A stretch of 64,000 nucleotides of DNA from Planctomycetota bacterium (lineage in GTDB: Bacteria > Planctomycetota > Phycisphaerae > UBA1845). Shown piece after piece: positions 53,820-63,697 of this stretch. The number at the start of each line of letters is the position of its first letter. Within the stretch, counting starts at the first letter, position 1. The notes beneath the pieces are model-generated. The model was not told where the DNA came from. It was given only the letters and a program-made list of their open reading frames with translations, and ran no database searches. Made by a program: the position numbers and the translations under genes. The stretch lies in NCBI GenBank assembly GCA_016200265.1, contig JACQFE010000051.1, positions 62,001 through 126,000 of the forward strand, written 5' to 3'.

Positions 53820-54335
53820 ATGAGACGAATTCGACGGAAAGTCCTCTCTCACGTGGCCGCGGACGGCGCACTGCGGATGGTGGATGTTTCGGCCAAGCCG
53901 ACGACCGTTCGGCAGGCAACTGCATCGGCCATCATCACACTGAAGCCGGTTACTCTGAAAATGCTCATGCGCGGCGATCTACCAAAGGGTGAAGCACTTG
54001 CTGCCGCACGTCTGGCCGGAATCGCCGCCGCCAAACGCACAAGCACCCTGATCCCATTGTGTCACTCAATGGCACTTGAATGGTCGGACGTGCAATTCGA
54101 GACAGTGGGTAAAGTACGCCTGCTGATCTCCTGCACCGCCAAAACCAGCGCCAAGACCGGCGTGGAAATGGAAGCCCTCGTCGGCGCGGCGATGGCCGCC
54201 CTCACCGTTTACGACATGGCCAAATCCGCCGACAAATCCATCGTCATCGGACCGATCCAGCTGGAGCACAAATCCGGCGGCCGGTCTGGAACGTTCGAGC
54301 GGCGAACCCGATCTGCTCGTCCAAAGACAAAATGA
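53820..54335 (+). CDS. moaC: Cyclic pyranopterin monophosphate synthase MoaC
   Basis: MoaC forms cPMP, the first stable intermediate of molybdenum cofactor synthesis. The family signature runs from RMVDVSAKPTTVRQATA through KGEALAAARLAGIAAAKRTS, LIPLCHSMAL and KTGVEMEALVGAAMAALTVYD to MAKSADKSIVIG. A GGAGG site 7 nt before the ATG fixes the start. A basic C-terminal tail of about 15 residues (GGRSGTFERRTRSARPKTK) extends beyond the usual end. Other moa genes are not nearby. Confidence 0.95.
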   Translation: MRRIRRKVLSHVAADGALRMVDVSAKPTTVRQATASAIITLKPVTLKMLMRGDLPKGEALAAARLAGIAAAKRTSTLIPLCHSMALEWSDVQFETVGKVRLLISCTAKTSAKTGVEMEALVGAAMAALTVYDMAKSADKSIVIGPIQLEHKSGGRSGTFERRTRSARPKTK

Positions 54336-54350
54336 CCATCCCGCCCCACG

Positions 54351-56438
54351 CTATTTCGGCGTCGGAGGCGCAGTGGGCGGTGTCGGTGGTGTTGGCGTCT
54401 TGGGAGAAGCCTTCGGCGCCTCATTCCCCAATGCACGATCATGCTCTTTGTACGTACACACCGACTCGGTCTTCAACGTCAGCTTCCCATCGTACGATGA
54501 CATCGAAGCCTCCGAACTGAAGAAATTGATTTTTTGCAAAACCGGAGCGAGCTTGGTCAGCATGGAAAGCCCGGAAGTTGCGATCTGTTTTGCATGTTTT
54601 TCCTCAGAACTGTTGTCCGGCATGCTCGCCAAGCCCATGCCGCCGAACATTCCGATCATGCCTGCCGCCATGCCAAGCTCCTGACCGAATTTCGATGTGT
54701 CCTTGAAGGAGACGGATCGAACCGCATCTTTGGGAATCAACCCTTCTTCCTTGAACCGCGGATTCTCCGCAATGGAAGGAGACCTGCGGGCCGCAACCTC
54801 AATGCACTTATCGAGCGCGGCGGCATTGGTTCCGATCATCAACCATTCTTCGTGGACCCCGATCACCGGCTTCATCATCATCGCCAGCATGGGGTGAGTG
54901 ATCTCGCGAAATCCGGCCACGGAGACTTTGGCGGGAGACATCATCAGCACCTGTCCTTCCGCCTTCAACTTCGCGGCCAACGCGTCGATCCAACCGAAGA
55001 CCTTCTCTCTCGCCAATTCCTGATTCTTCACCCGGATCATAAACACCTTGTCTCCGCTGTTCATGGGCGACGCGACAGCGGCCGGCAGTTCGATGGTGAT
55101 CATTTCACCACTCCACCAATCGAACAGGTCCTTCTGTGGATCGAATCCCGACTGCGCGATTCCGGCCACGATCTCCTGCACGATCCCTTCGCCTCCGGAG
55201 ATGTCCGTGCGAATGAAGCCAAGTGCAAGCTTATAGAGCGATTCAACGTCAAGAAACGCGTCCTCGCTGAATCCAGTCGCGTCGCCCGGCACAAACTGAT
55301 CGTATCGCTTGAACGGCTTGCGATTCAGGATCACCGAGGCGAACGGCGTATTCTGCTTGCCTTCCTGGATCTTCCAGATCGAATGACGCAGCTCGCGTCG
55401 GCCTTTCGTCTCCACCGTTGCGACCGAATACTCGCTGATATCGAGCAAATCGATGGCCTTTCCCATGACCGCGATCGCAACTTTGTCATCATCTTTTTCC
55501 GCAGGAGCGCCTTCTTTGGATGGCGGGTCCGTCTTCATCGACGCTCGGACGACCTTTTCACCCTTATCGCCACCCTCAGCGCCCGGATGCTTGGGCTTGC
55601 CGCCGCCGGCCTTCTTGACGCCATCTTTCGAATCCGCAATGTGCGGCAGCATCGCCCGAATATCGCCTGCCAGCGCCTTGAGATCAAAGAACATTACCGA
55701 ATCCGCAGGCGCCTCGATCTCTCCCAAGGCCTTTTGAAATCGTGGATTGTCGACGATGGAATGCTTCAGTGACTGTCCCGACATCAGCGCCATGACCTCT
55801 TCAAGCTGGCGCTTCGTCGTGCTGATGCCGATGATGTCCCCTTTCCGGAACAATTCGATCGAAAACGGAAAACCTTGACCGCCACCCGCAATCAGCGCAA
55901 GACTCCACGTCTCCACTCCGCCGGTGTTGGATTCATTGACCGTTCGACCGATCATCGAAGCAACTTCCTTGACGATCCCGGCCAAGCCTCGACTGTTCGC
56001 TTCACCGCTGCCTTCCTTGCCCCGCATGATCAACATATATTCAAACGAAAAGCCCGACGCGTCCGCACTGAAGTGTTCCGTAAACACGACCTCCTGTTCA
56101 ATAAGGTCGCACCAGTGAACGCCATTCAGAAGCTGCGTCGTCTTGTCAATTTGAGCCTGAACCTTGCCTCGCGAATCCGCGTCGAGCACCGACATGCCCA
56201 ACTTCATCAAATCCTTGTCGATCCCGCTGGCCTTGAAAGCGTCGATCACGCCGTCCCACTGATGATTGATCCATTCGCGTTCGGGGTTGTGAACGCCGTG
56301 GATGTAAAGCCAGACGCCGTCAGGAACATATTTGCCCAGCGTGAACTTGGCCGGAAGTGGCGCGCTGAACGCCACACTGGGCACCAGCCCGATCAGCAGT
56401 GCGGTACAACGCACATTGAGAATTCGATTGAAACGCAC
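54351..56438 (-). CDS. Exported protein of unknown function
   Basis: The GTG at 56438 has GGAGGAG 5 nt upstream and yields a clean signal peptide (RFNRILNVR, hydrophobic core ending AFSA). An upstream in-frame ATG overlaps that ribosome site and would add residues. About 695 residues follow with repeated alpha/beta blocks such as FRKGDIIGISTTKRQLEEVM that suggest two related halves, a Gly/Lys-rich linker (about 275-330) and a Pro/Thr tail (TPPTPPTAPPTPK). It resembles DUF3352-type periplasmic proteins. No enzymatic motif. It is convergent with moaC, 15 bp apart. Confidence 0.7.
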   Translation of the reverse strand: MRFNRILNVRCTALLIGLVPSVAFSAPLPAKFTLGKYVPDGVWLYIHGVHNPEREWINHQWDGVIDAFKASGIDKDLMKLGMSVLDADSRGKVQAQIDKTTQLLNGVHWCDLIEQEVVFTEHFSADASGFSFEYMLIMRGKEGSGEANSRGLAGIVKEVASMIGRTVNESNTGGVETWSLALIAGGGQGFPFSIELFRKGDIIGISTTKRQLEEVMALMSGQSLKHSIVDNPRFQKALGEIEAPADSVMFFDLKALAGDIRAMLPHIADSKDGVKKAGGGKPKHPGAEGGDKGEKVVRASMKTDPPSKEGAPAEKDDDKVAIAVMGKAIDLLDISEYSVATVETKGRRELRHSIWKIQEGKQNTPFASVILNRKPFKRYDQFVPGDATGFSEDAFLDVESLYKLALGFIRTDISGGEGIVQEIVAGIAQSGFDPQKDLFDWWSGEMITIELPAAVASPMNSGDKVFMIRVKNQELAREKVFGWIDALAAKLKAEGQVLMMSPAKVSVAGFREITHPMLAMMMKPVIGVHEEWLMIGTNAAALDKCIEVAARRSPSIAENPRFKEEGLIPKDAVRSVSFKDTSKFGQELGMAAGMIGMFGGMGLASMPDNSSEEKHAKQIATSGLSMLTKLAPVLQKINFFSSEASMSSYDGKLTLKTESVCTYKEHDRALGNEAPKASPKTPTPPTPPTAPPTPK

Positions 56439-56775
56439 GATGACTCCTCCCATCACCAACTCAATTCTTGTTCGGTGGCGCCAAACGTGTTTGGGATCGC
56501 GAAATTCCAAAGCATTTCGACGGACGGTTGTCCCAGGCCTTGGCCTGGGCGACTGGACTACCGATCAAACCGATTTCACCACCGCCAAAAATGTTCGCGA
56601 TCGCAAAGTGACGCCATTGCGACATCATCCATGATCTGTACACGAGATCGTTGCCGCAATCAAAGCATAATGCGCTGTTCGGCATGCGACCAGCTTTGGT
56701 CTGTCAGGAGTTGTGCATTATTGTCTCTCCCCCGGTTGGTCGACCCAATGAAAATGCCCTAGAATTGGCACAAAC
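56439..56775. other. Divergent promoter region with palindrome
   Basis: This 337-bp region lies between divergent genes and presumably holds both promoters. The only clear structure is the palindrome at 56532-56549. No sigma-70 boxes could be assigned with confidence. Confidence 0.5.
56532..56549. repeat. 18-bp perfect palindrome
   Basis: CCCAGGCC-TT-GGCCTGGG. Its layout of 8-bp arms around a central TT matches the palindrome at 60172-60189 within the isomerase gene. Confidence 0.8.
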
Positions 56776-59700
56776 ATGGTGGTCCCTTCGATCGCCGCCG
56801 ACCCGCTGATCGAACGCCTGCAGAACACCGTCGCCCGAACAAAGGGGGTGGTACACGTTTCCGGCGTATGGGGGTCTGCTGCGCCCATGCTGGCCGCGGA
56901 GTGCGCCCGAAATTCCGCACGCGTGCATCTCTACCTCGTCCCGCATTCCGAGCAGGCCGACAACGTCCGTGAAGATGTCGAATTATTTCTCGGCCGATCC
57001 TGCGAATTGCTTCCCGCATTCGAAACACTCCCCGGCGAAGGCGCCGCAAGTGGAGAAGTGGAGGCCGAAAGATTGCGGCTTTGTGGTTTGCTATTGGCCA
57101 CCCGCCTCATTCATAATCTCAAATCTCAAATCTCGAATTTGCCATTTATCGTCGTCCCGGTCCAAGCCCTGATGCAGCCGACGCCAAGCCCGCATACGCT
57201 CGCCCGCAATACGCTCCATCTCCGCGTTGGCGAAAACGTAAACGAACCGGAATCCAAATCCTTGAGCACAATTGGAGCGAGTCACCCTTCGGATTCACCC
57301 AAGACGATTGGCGACGTCGCCTCAATCATGGCCTGGCTGAATCGCCGAGGCTTTCAGCGATTGGACCTCGTCGAATCACCCGGCGACGTGGCCTGGCGCG
57401 GCGACATTCTCGACATTTTCGCTCGCGGCGAGACCGCACCCTATCGCATGCAATTCGACGGTGACATCGTTGAATCTCTCCGCCGCTTCGACGTGAGCAC
57501 GCAACGATCTATCGAATCACTGAACGAAATCGCGATCGTTTCGATTGATCCGGATGAGCAGCGGTCCGAACCAACGACGAGCTTTTTGGATTATCTACCT
57601 CCCGACGCGATTCTATTCCTCGACGACCCTGCCGAAATTCAACGACTCGGCGAAACGCTCGATGCTCGCCTCAACTCACCGGATCAATTATTCCGACCGA
57701 CACAGGTTCTCTCGCGCTGTGCGGACTTCTCACAAGTTTTGTTCACCCCATTCGGCGGCACGGCGGCCAGGGGAGAAGAACGATTCGACTTTGCCGTCAC
57801 GTCACTTGCTCGATTCGACAGCGCCACCGACACCATCGATGAATTACTCGGTCTGGCCGCCGACCACAAAGTCCACGTATTCTGCGACAACGTCGGCGAG
57901 CAATCCCGCCTGGCCGAAATGTTGCGAGAACGCGCCGCCCCCGCGAGCGACAACATCGACCTCACCATCGGCATCATGCACCGCGGCTTTCTCTGGACGC
58001 GAACGTCAACCGCCGTAGTTCCCCACCAAGAACTATTTCACCGCCGCCGCCAAACGCGCCGCCTCCGCAAAGTCGAACCCAGCCGTGCCATCCAATCATG
58101 GACCGATCTCGCTCCCGACGATTACGTCGTCCACATCATTCACGGCATCGCCGTCTATCGCGGCCTCCGCGAAATGTGCAAAACCGCCGACGGCCAGAAA
58201 GAAGAATTCCTCACCCTCGAATTCGCCGAAGGTGCGACCGTCCACGTGCCCTGCTCGCAAATCGACCTTGTGCAAAAGTACATCGGCTCTGGTGGTCGCA
58301 AGCCGCAGCTTTCCACGCTCGGCGGCAAGCGCTGGACCAAAACCAAAGAGCGAGTCGTAGAAAGCGTCACCGAGCTCGCCGAATCCCTGCTCCGAACCCA
58401 GGCTCTCCGCGCCCACTCCGAAGGAACCGCCTATCCTCCCGATACCGAATGGCAGCGCGAATTCGAAGCCGCATTCCTCTACGAGGAAACAGAGGACCAA
58501 ATTCGCGTCGCCTCTGAAATTCGCGACGACCTCACTCGATTGCGTCCCATGGATCGTCTCATCTGCGGCGACGTGGGATACGGCAAGACTGAACTCGCCA
58601 TGCGCGCCGCGTTCAAAGTCGTCGAATTTGGCCGCCAAGTCGCAGTCCTCGTGCCCACGACAGTTCTCGCTGAGCAGCACTACGAGAGCTTCAAAGAACG
58701 AATGACCGACTACCCTTTCACGATCGCGAGCCTGTCACGTTTTCGCAGTGCGGCCGAGCAAAAACTCATCATCCAGCAGATCCGCAACGGCCAGATCGAC
58801 ATCGTCGTCGGCACCCATCGCCTGCTCAGCAAGGACGTTCACTTCTCCGACCTCGGTCTCGTTGTGATCGATGAAGAGCAGCGCTTCGGCGTTGAACACA
58901 AGGAACGACTCCGCGGCATGCGCGCCACCGTCGACGTCCTCACCCTGACGGCCACGCCGATCCCGCGCACGCTGCACATGTCACTGCTTGGCATTCGCGA
59001 CATCAGCTCGCTTCAGACGCCGCCCGTCGATCGCCGCGCCATCGCCACGCAGGTCCGCCCGTTCGATCGCGATCTCGTCCGCGACGCCATTCTTCGCGAG
59101 ATGAACCGCGACGGCCAGGTCTATTTCGTCCACAACTTCGTGCAATCCATCGCCGTCATGGCCGACCAGATTCGCCAGATCGTTCCCGAAGCCCGCATCA
59201 TCTACGGTCACGGACAAATGCACGCCGACGAGCTCGAATCCGTCATGCACAAATTCACGCGCCGCGAGGCCGACGTGCTCGTTTCAACCACGATCATCGA
59301 AAGCGGCATCGACATTCCGACCGCCAACACCATTTTCATCAATCGCGCCGATCGCTTCGGCCTCGCCGACCTGCACCAGCTTCGTGGCCGTGTCGGTCGC
59401 GCCAGCCATCGCGCGTATTGCTACCTTCTGCTTTCGCCAGACCGTCCGGTCACCAGCAAAGCTGCCAAGCGCCTCAAAACCATCGAAGAATTCAGCGAGC
59501 TTGGGGCCGGCTTCCGCATCGCCATGCGCGACCTCGAAATCCGCGGCGCGGGCAACCTCCTCGGCGCGGAACAGAGCGGCCACATCGCCGCCGTTGGTTA
59601 CGAATTATATTGCCAGCTCGTCGAACAAAGCGTTCGTCGCCTGAAAAACGAGCCTGACCCCTCGCCGCCCGCCGTCCATGTCGATCTTGACGTGACCGCA

Positions 59701-60123
59701 CACATCCCGCGACACTATGCCGGTTCGGATCGTTCACGGCTGGAAATCTATCGTCGGATCGTCGCATGCCGGACAATTCCGGACTTGCGGCAGTTGGAGA
59801 AAGACTTGGTTGACGCATTCGGGCCTGCCCCCGCGGAAGTGACGAAGCTCTTGGAGCTTTCGGAAATTCGCGTGCTCGCTAGGGCGTTCGGGATTCGCTC
59901 CATCAGCCTGCAGCGTCCGGACGTGATTTTCAGCGTCGAGCAGATGTCCAAGGCCGAGTCAATCTTTGTCGACGCCCCCGGCAGCGCCCGAATGCCCGAC
60001 GCGAATACTATCCATTTGCGTTTGCCTGCGTCTTATCTGGAGACGGCGACGCTGGTGGCCATCCTGCGGCGAATGCTGTCCCGCGCCACGGAGCGCCTCG
60101 AATCAGCAGCCGCACGAGCATGA
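56776..60123 (+). CDS. mfd: Transcription-repair coupling factor Mfd
   Basis: Mfd removes stalled RNA polymerase and recruits UvrA. The 1115-residue protein has the UvrB-like N-terminal module, the RNA polymerase-interacting domain ([19 protein letters not shown], near 455), SF2 helicase motifs (Walker [17 protein letters not shown] at about 596; [27 protein letters not shown]) and the C-terminal TRCF domain. Residues 111-124 ([14 protein letters not shown]) replace conserved sequence just before [13 protein letters not shown] and are encoded by three 7-bp repeats. Its stop overlaps the next ATG (ATGA). Confidence 0.96.
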   Translation: MVVPSIAADPLIERLQNTVARTKGVVHVSGVWGSAAPMLAAECARNSARVHLYLVPHSEQADNVREDVELFLGRSCELLPAFETLPGEGAASGEVEAERLRLCGLLLATRLIHNLKSQISNLPFIVVPVQALMQPTPSPHTLARNTLHLRVGENVNEPESKSLSTIGASHPSDSPKTIGDVASIMAWLNRRGFQRLDLVESPGDVAWRGDILDIFARGETAPYRMQFDGDIVESLRRFDVSTQRSIESLNEIAIVSIDPDEQRSEPTTSFLDYLPPDAILFLDDPAEIQRLGETLDARLNSPDQLFRPTQVLSRCADFSQVLFTPFGGTAARGEERFDFAVTSLARFDSATDTIDELLGLAADHKVHVFCDNVGEQSRLAEMLRERAAPASDNIDLTIGIMHRGFLWTRTSTAVVPHQELFHRRRQTRRLRKVEPSRAIQSWTDLAPDDYVVHIIHGIAVYRGLREMCKTADGQKEEFLTLEFAEGATVHVPCSQIDLVQKYIGSGGRKPQLSTLGGKRWTKTKERVVESVTELAESLLRTQALRAHSEGTAYPPDTEWQREFEAAFLYEETEDQIRVASEIRDDLTRLRPMDRLICGDVGYGKTELAMRAAFKVVEFGRQVAVLVPTTVLAEQHYESFKERMTDYPFTIASLSRFRSAAEQKLIIQQIRNGQIDIVVGTHRLLSKDVHFSDLGLVVIDEEQRFGVEHKERLRGMRATVDVLTLTATPIPRTLHMSLLGIRDISSLQTPPVDRRAIATQVRPFDRDLVRDAILREMNRDGQVYFVHNFVQSIAVMADQIRQIVPEARIIYGHGQMHADELESVMHKFTRREADVLVSTTIIESGIDIPTANTIFINRADRFGLADLHQLRGRVGRASHRAYCYLLLSPDRPVTSKAAKRLKTIEEFSELGAGFRIAMRDLEIRGAGNLLGAEQSGHIAAVGYELYCQLVEQSVRRLKNEPDPSPPAVHVDLDVTAHIPRHYAGSDRSRLEIYRRIVACRTIPDLRQLEKDLVDAFGPAPAEVTKLLELSEIRVLARAFGIRSISLQRPDVIFSVEQMSKAESIFVDAPGSARMPDANTIHLRLPASYLETATLVAILRRMLSRATERLESAAARA
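57115..57135. repeat. In-frame heptamer repeat (3x AATCTCA/G) inside mfd
   Basis: Units AATCTCA, AATCTCA and AATCTCG follow one another, then AATTTGCC. Three 7-bp units equal seven codons, so the frame is kept. Confidence 0.8.
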
Positions 60124-61502
60124 AGACACGATTCGTAATTCTGTTGGGAGCGATCCCAAAAACCGGCGCGCCGCGAACCTTGGTTCGCGCGGAGTTTGAA
60201 CAGTCGATGGTTCAAGAATTCAAGAAATCCTTGGGAGGCGTTTGTCTGCCTCCCCCCTTACCAAGGGGGGACACAGGGGGGTTATTCGAAACCTCCCCCT
60301 ACCCCCTCCTTCGTAAGGAGGGAGGCTGCGCGCGGTCGCCGCAAGTACGCCTGATTGTTAGCATTGGCCTCCTGATCGTTACATCCACCACCTTCGCAGC
60401 CCCACCACCCTTCCCCACAAAATCCACAACCCATCCCAAGCCCACGACGAAACGCATGCCTATCGATGACTCGCCCGAGGCGACGGATCCCGTTTCGCAA
60501 ATGACGATTCAAACCGAAACCGTCTCCGCTCAGGACATCTGGATCGGCCACGATTCCGACCTCGCCGAAAAATCAAAATCAATGAAGCCCGATGAATTTC
60601 GAAACCTCGTGTCCGAACGCGGCGCCCAGCTCATCGGCGACAAAATCGCCGAAATGCTCGTCTATCAAAAGGCCGCTCTTCGCATCGAATCATCACAGGA
60701 CAAGAAACTCGACGCCATGGTTGACGCCGAAATTCGCAAGACCATCACATCCGATTTTGACGGCATCCAGCGCAAATACGAAAAAGAACTCGAATCGCAA
60801 GGTCGAACGCTCGAACAAGTTCGCGCCCAGTTTCGACGCCAAATGATCATCGCCGCGTATCTCGAGGGCGAACTCAAACCGAAAGTGCCGGAGCCGACTC
60901 GCGCCGAACTCCTCGAGGCCTACGACTCAAACCATGGCGAGTGGCAAAAACCCGCTAGACGTAAGATGTCGCTCATCGACGTTCGCGTCGGTGAATTTCT
61001 CACGGATCATTCTGCAAACCCCACGCCCGAACAATTGGCCGAAGCAAAGGAAAAAGCCCAAAAGCAAATTGACGCGGCCAAAGCGGAATTGCTCTCTGGC
61101 GCGAATTTCGCTGATGTGGCCCACAAATATTCGCAAGACGGTCGCGCCGCCGACGGCGGAAAATGGGATTGGGTCAATCCCACCAGCATCCGTGATCGCT
61201 TCCAGCCCGCCCTAAAAGCCCTTGATGCACTGGCCGCCGGCGCGATCAGCGATGTCATCGAAACCAACGAAGATTTTTTCCTTGTGCGCTGCGACGAACT
61301 CGAACCCGGCTTCGATCCAGACTTCGAATCCATCCAGCCCAGACTTCGCGACCAGCTCTTCCGCCGGTCCTACAACGACATGATCGGGAAATACATCGCC
61401 GACCTCCGCAAGAATGCCCGCATCCAGCCCACCAACCTCAGCCGCTTCCACGCCGCCGTCGTCGAGGCCGGAATCAATCGCGCAACCGCGGTGACAAGAT
61501 AA
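60120..61502 (+). CDS. Exported parvulin-type peptidyl-prolyl isomerase with a repeat-split signal peptide
   Basis: The C-terminal part carries a PpiC/parvulin domain (about 275-395): KMSLIDVRVGEFLTD, SGANFADVAHKYSQDGRAAD-GGKWDWV and GAISDVIETNEDFFLVRCDE. A SurA-like helical N-domain precedes it. The ATG overlaps the mfd stop as ATGA, so the start is firm. It opens [11 protein letters not shown], but the continuing signal core (IVSIGLLIVTSTTFAA) comes only after about 66 residues encoded by palindromic repeats. Export of this form is doubtful unless an internal start is used; no ATG precedes the core. Confidence 0.85.
   Translation: MKTRFVILLGAIPKTGAPRTLVRAEFEQSMVQEFKKSLGGVCLPPPLPRGDTGGLFETSPYPLLRKEGGCARSPQVRLIVSIGLLIVTSTTFAAPPPFPTKSTTHPKPTTKRMPIDDSPEATDPVSQMTIQTETVSAQDIWIGHDSDLAEKSKSMKPDEFRNLVSERGAQLIGDKIAEMLVYQKAALRIESSQDKKLDAMVDAEIRKTITSDFDGIQRKYEKELESQGRTLEQVRAQFRRQMIIAAYLEGELKPKVPEPTRAELLEAYDSNHGEWQKPARRKMSLIDVRVGEFLTDHSANPTPEQLAEAKEKAQKQIDAAKAELLSGANFADVAHKYSQDGRAADGGKWDWVNPTSIRDRFQPALKALDALAAGAISDVIETNEDFFLVRCDELEPGFDPDFESIQPRLRDQLFRRSYNDMIGKYIADLRKNARIQPTNLSRFHAAVVEAGINRATAVTR
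60172..60189. repeat. Palindrome CGCGAACC-TT-GGTTCGCG inside coding sequence
   Basis: Perfect 8-bp arms around TT within the isomerase reading frame (encoding RTLVRA). Same design as the intergenic palindrome at 56532-56549. Confidence 0.8.
60252..60324. repeat. Compound hairpin repeat inside coding sequence
   Basis: Three successive inverted repeats: CCCCCC-TTACCAA-GGGGGG, an AGGGGGGT/ACCTCCCCCT pair, and CTCCT-TCGTA-AGGAG. The frame reads PPPLPRGDTGG...SPYPLLRKEGG. I know this G/C-tract type as an intergenic repeat in several bacterial genomes; here it is read in frame. Confidence 0.8.
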
Positions 61503-61553
61503 CGGACTGATCTTGGTCTTTCCGAGCCGCGACTGTAACGAAGCGGATTGTAG

Positions 61554-61573
61554 CGCCACCCTTGTGGGTGGCG
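61554..61573. repeat. Hairpin CGCCACCC/GGGTGGCG
   Basis: Eight-base-pair perfect stem with a TTGT loop, about 50 bp after the isomerase stop. No T-run follows, so it is not a classical terminator. Confidence 0.65.
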
Positions 61574-61599
61574 AAATTCCGCGAGTGACGCGAAAGAGC

Positions 61600-61615
61600 T
61601 GTTTCACGTGAAACA
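61600..61615. promoter_or_regulatory. parS centromere site (ParB-binding)
   Basis: The sequence TGTTTCACGTGAAACA is a perfect 16-bp palindrome identical to the ParB-binding parS consensus described for Bacillus and conserved across bacteria. It lies in an intergenic region. parS sites normally cluster within the origin-proximal part of the chromosome; no parAB or dnaA gene is in the window. Confidence 0.92.
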
Positions 61616-61769
61616 GAGTTTGGCCGGGTTATTTGCAATGCAACGCGGTTCTTGAGCCGTTTTCAGGGTGATCGATCGAAATCAGTAATTCTGCGAACGC
61701 TTCGCGCGTTATTTCATTGACCCGCCTCTCTTCCGATTGATAGGATGGACGTGCTGGGGGAATCATCGC

Positions 61770-63491
61770 GTGTCAGTCCAGAGGATGCGATCTTCAGATT
61801 CTTTCATCGCTCTCTCCATTGCGGCCTTCGTCACAACGATGTTGGCCGGGGTCGGAGTTGCGATTCCGCCGAGACATGAGCAACCGCCAACGATGCCATG
61901 GATAAAGCCGGTTCGTGTTTCTACGCAGAATGTTGCTGGAAATCACGCACCATGCGCCAGTCACGTGACTCGCGACGGCTACACAAGCATTCAGGTCAAC
62001 GTGGATGCTTACGGTTGCAACATACCCGGCGACGCGGCCAATGAACCGTCAATTGTCATCGATCCGACGGACCTCAAGAAAATGGCCATTGGCTGGCGGC
62101 AGTTTGATAGCGTGCTTTCTGATTTCCGACAGGCGGGCTGGGCCTACAGCCACGATGCCGGACACACCTGGGTCTTTCACGGTTCGCTTACGCCATGCGT
62201 GTTCGGAAGTGATCCGGTTCTCACCAGCAATGCCGAAGGCGAAATGTATTATGTCAGCATCAATGACAGCGAGACTCGCCTGTTTCGATCACTAGATCGT
62301 GGCGTGACCTGGCCGGCAGTCACTCAGGTAACTGATTATTTTGCTGACAAGCCGTGGATAACAGTCGACAAGACGCTCGGTGTCGGACACGGAAACGTTT
62401 ATGTCGTCACGCCTCTTAGCAGTTTTCAAAGATCAACCGATTCAGGCGACTCGTTTTTCTCGTATGATGCGCAATGGGGAAACGGAAACACGCTCGACGT
62501 GGGCGTTGATGGCTGTGTATGGGTTGCCGCTCATGGAAATGGGGACACGGAAGTCGATGTGACCGTTTCGTGTAACGCGCAAGACCCCTCGGCCGAACCT
62601 GCGTTTTCTCTGTCAGGGACAATCCGTCTGTCGATGTTTCCCGTCGGATGCAATGTAAATGGGATTGGCCTATTTGCTCAACCGTGGATTGTAACCGACC
62701 ACTCAACAACCAACTTGCGGGGAAACATATATGTTTGTACAGCTGGCCCTTCAAATCCGGATAATAGTCTACCTGGTCCAGCTTCCGTCGTATTCATTCG
62801 AAGCTCCAACCATGGCAAAACATGGGACGGTCCGATCCTTGTGAATGACGAACCTCCTAGCGGAAATGCGTGCCAGTGGTTTCCCATGATTTCCGTGGCC
62901 TCGAACGGACGTATCGATGCCGTCTGGAACGACACACGCACTTACGGCACATCCCGATTGACAGAGCTCCGCTACTCATCCTCTTCCGATGGAGGCGAGA
63001 CCTGGTCGCCTAGTGTAGGCGTGAGCCCTCTTTTTGGTGCATCGATTGGATATCCTTCTAACAATCCCAAGCTTGGCGACTACTATCACATGCTTTCCGA
63101 CAACCTCGGCGTCAACGTCGCGTACGCGGCCACGTTCAACGACGAACAAGACATTTATTTCCTGCGCATTGGGCCATGGGACTGCAACGGCAATCAGATC
63201 GACGACACCGAGGATATCGGCAGCGCGACCAGCTTCGACTGTAACGGCAACGGCGTACCGGATGAATGCGAATATCGCGCCGACTTCGACGGTGACGGCC
63301 TGACTACTTACAACGATTTCGCCACGTTCCTGGGCAATTTCACGGGACCGATTGTTCGTGAAACGGCAAGCGCGCCCCGTGAACGGGACGGCTCGGGAAC
63401 GAACTGCTCAGTGCTTTCCGACATTGACCACGACGGCGACGTGGACCTAAAGGACTTCTACGGTCTCCAGCAGGTATTCGTGACTCCGTAG
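61770..63491 (+). CDS. Exported BNR/sialidase-fold protein with dockerin-like tail
   Basis: A signal peptide precedes Asp-box/BNR motifs of a beta-propeller, for example SHDAGHTWVFHG, SLDRGVTWPAV, SSNHGKTWDGP and SSDGGETWSPS. The C-terminus carries two DCNGN motifs (DCNGNGVPDECE) and then calcium-binding, dockerin type I-like repeats DFDGDGLTTYNDFATFLGNF and DIDHDGDVDLKDFYGLQQVF. No sialidase Arg triad could be confirmed, so enzymatic activity is open. A GTG at 61770 (8 nt after GGGGGA) is chosen; an ATG at 61785 is the alternative. Confidence 0.82.
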   Translation: MSVQRMRSSDSFIALSIAAFVTTMLAGVGVAIPPRHEQPPTMPWIKPVRVSTQNVAGNHAPCASHVTRDGYTSIQVNVDAYGCNIPGDAANEPSIVIDPTDLKKMAIGWRQFDSVLSDFRQAGWAYSHDAGHTWVFHGSLTPCVFGSDPVLTSNAEGEMYYVSINDSETRLFRSLDRGVTWPAVTQVTDYFADKPWITVDKTLGVGHGNVYVVTPLSSFQRSTDSGDSFFSYDAQWGNGNTLDVGVDGCVWVAAHGNGDTEVDVTVSCNAQDPSAEPAFSLSGTIRLSMFPVGCNVNGIGLFAQPWIVTDHSTTNLRGNIYVCTAGPSNPDNSLPGPASVVFIRSSNHGKTWDGPILVNDEPPSGNACQWFPMISVASNGRIDAVWNDTRTYGTSRLTELRYSSSSDGGETWSPSVGVSPLFGASIGYPSNNPKLGDYYHMLSDNLGVNVAYAATFNDEQDIYFLRIGPWDCNGNQIDDTEDIGSATSFDCNGNGVPDECEYRADFDGDGLTTYNDFATFLGNFTGPIVRETASAPRERDGSGTNCSVLSDIDHDGDVDLKDFYGLQQVFVTP

Positions 63492-63569
63492 TTCGGCGCT
63501 CGCCGAATTCGCACAATTCACCGATCACCCCTGACGTTATTCCTTTGTGGAATCATGTTCTCCGGCATT

Positions 63570-63600
63570 TTCAATCCGCGCCAATCTGCGAAATCTGCGG
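63570..63600. repeat. 31-bp direct repeat, copy 1
   Basis: Starts TTCAATCCGCGCC and ends TCTGCGAAATCTGCGG. It matches 63850-63880 with three substitutions. Confidence 0.75.
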
Positions 63601-63697
63601 ATAACTTCCCTTCGCTCTCGATGTTTCGACTTTTCAATTTCTCAATGTTCTTGTCCACCCATTTCGATCTTCTCTCTTCGATCTTCGCACTTTGCTT

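Larger units (their letters stand above)
61503..61769. other. Intergenic region with hairpin and parS
   Basis: No gene is seen between the isomerase and the BNR-type gene. A hairpin CGCCACCC-TTGT-GGGTGGCG at 61554-61573 and the parS palindrome at 61600-61615 are the visible elements. Confidence 0.6.

Noticed and set aside
60252-60324. CRISPR-like or regulatory RNA reading of the compound hairpin
   Set aside because: There are no regularly spaced direct repeats with unique spacers; it is a chain of inverted repeats read in frame.
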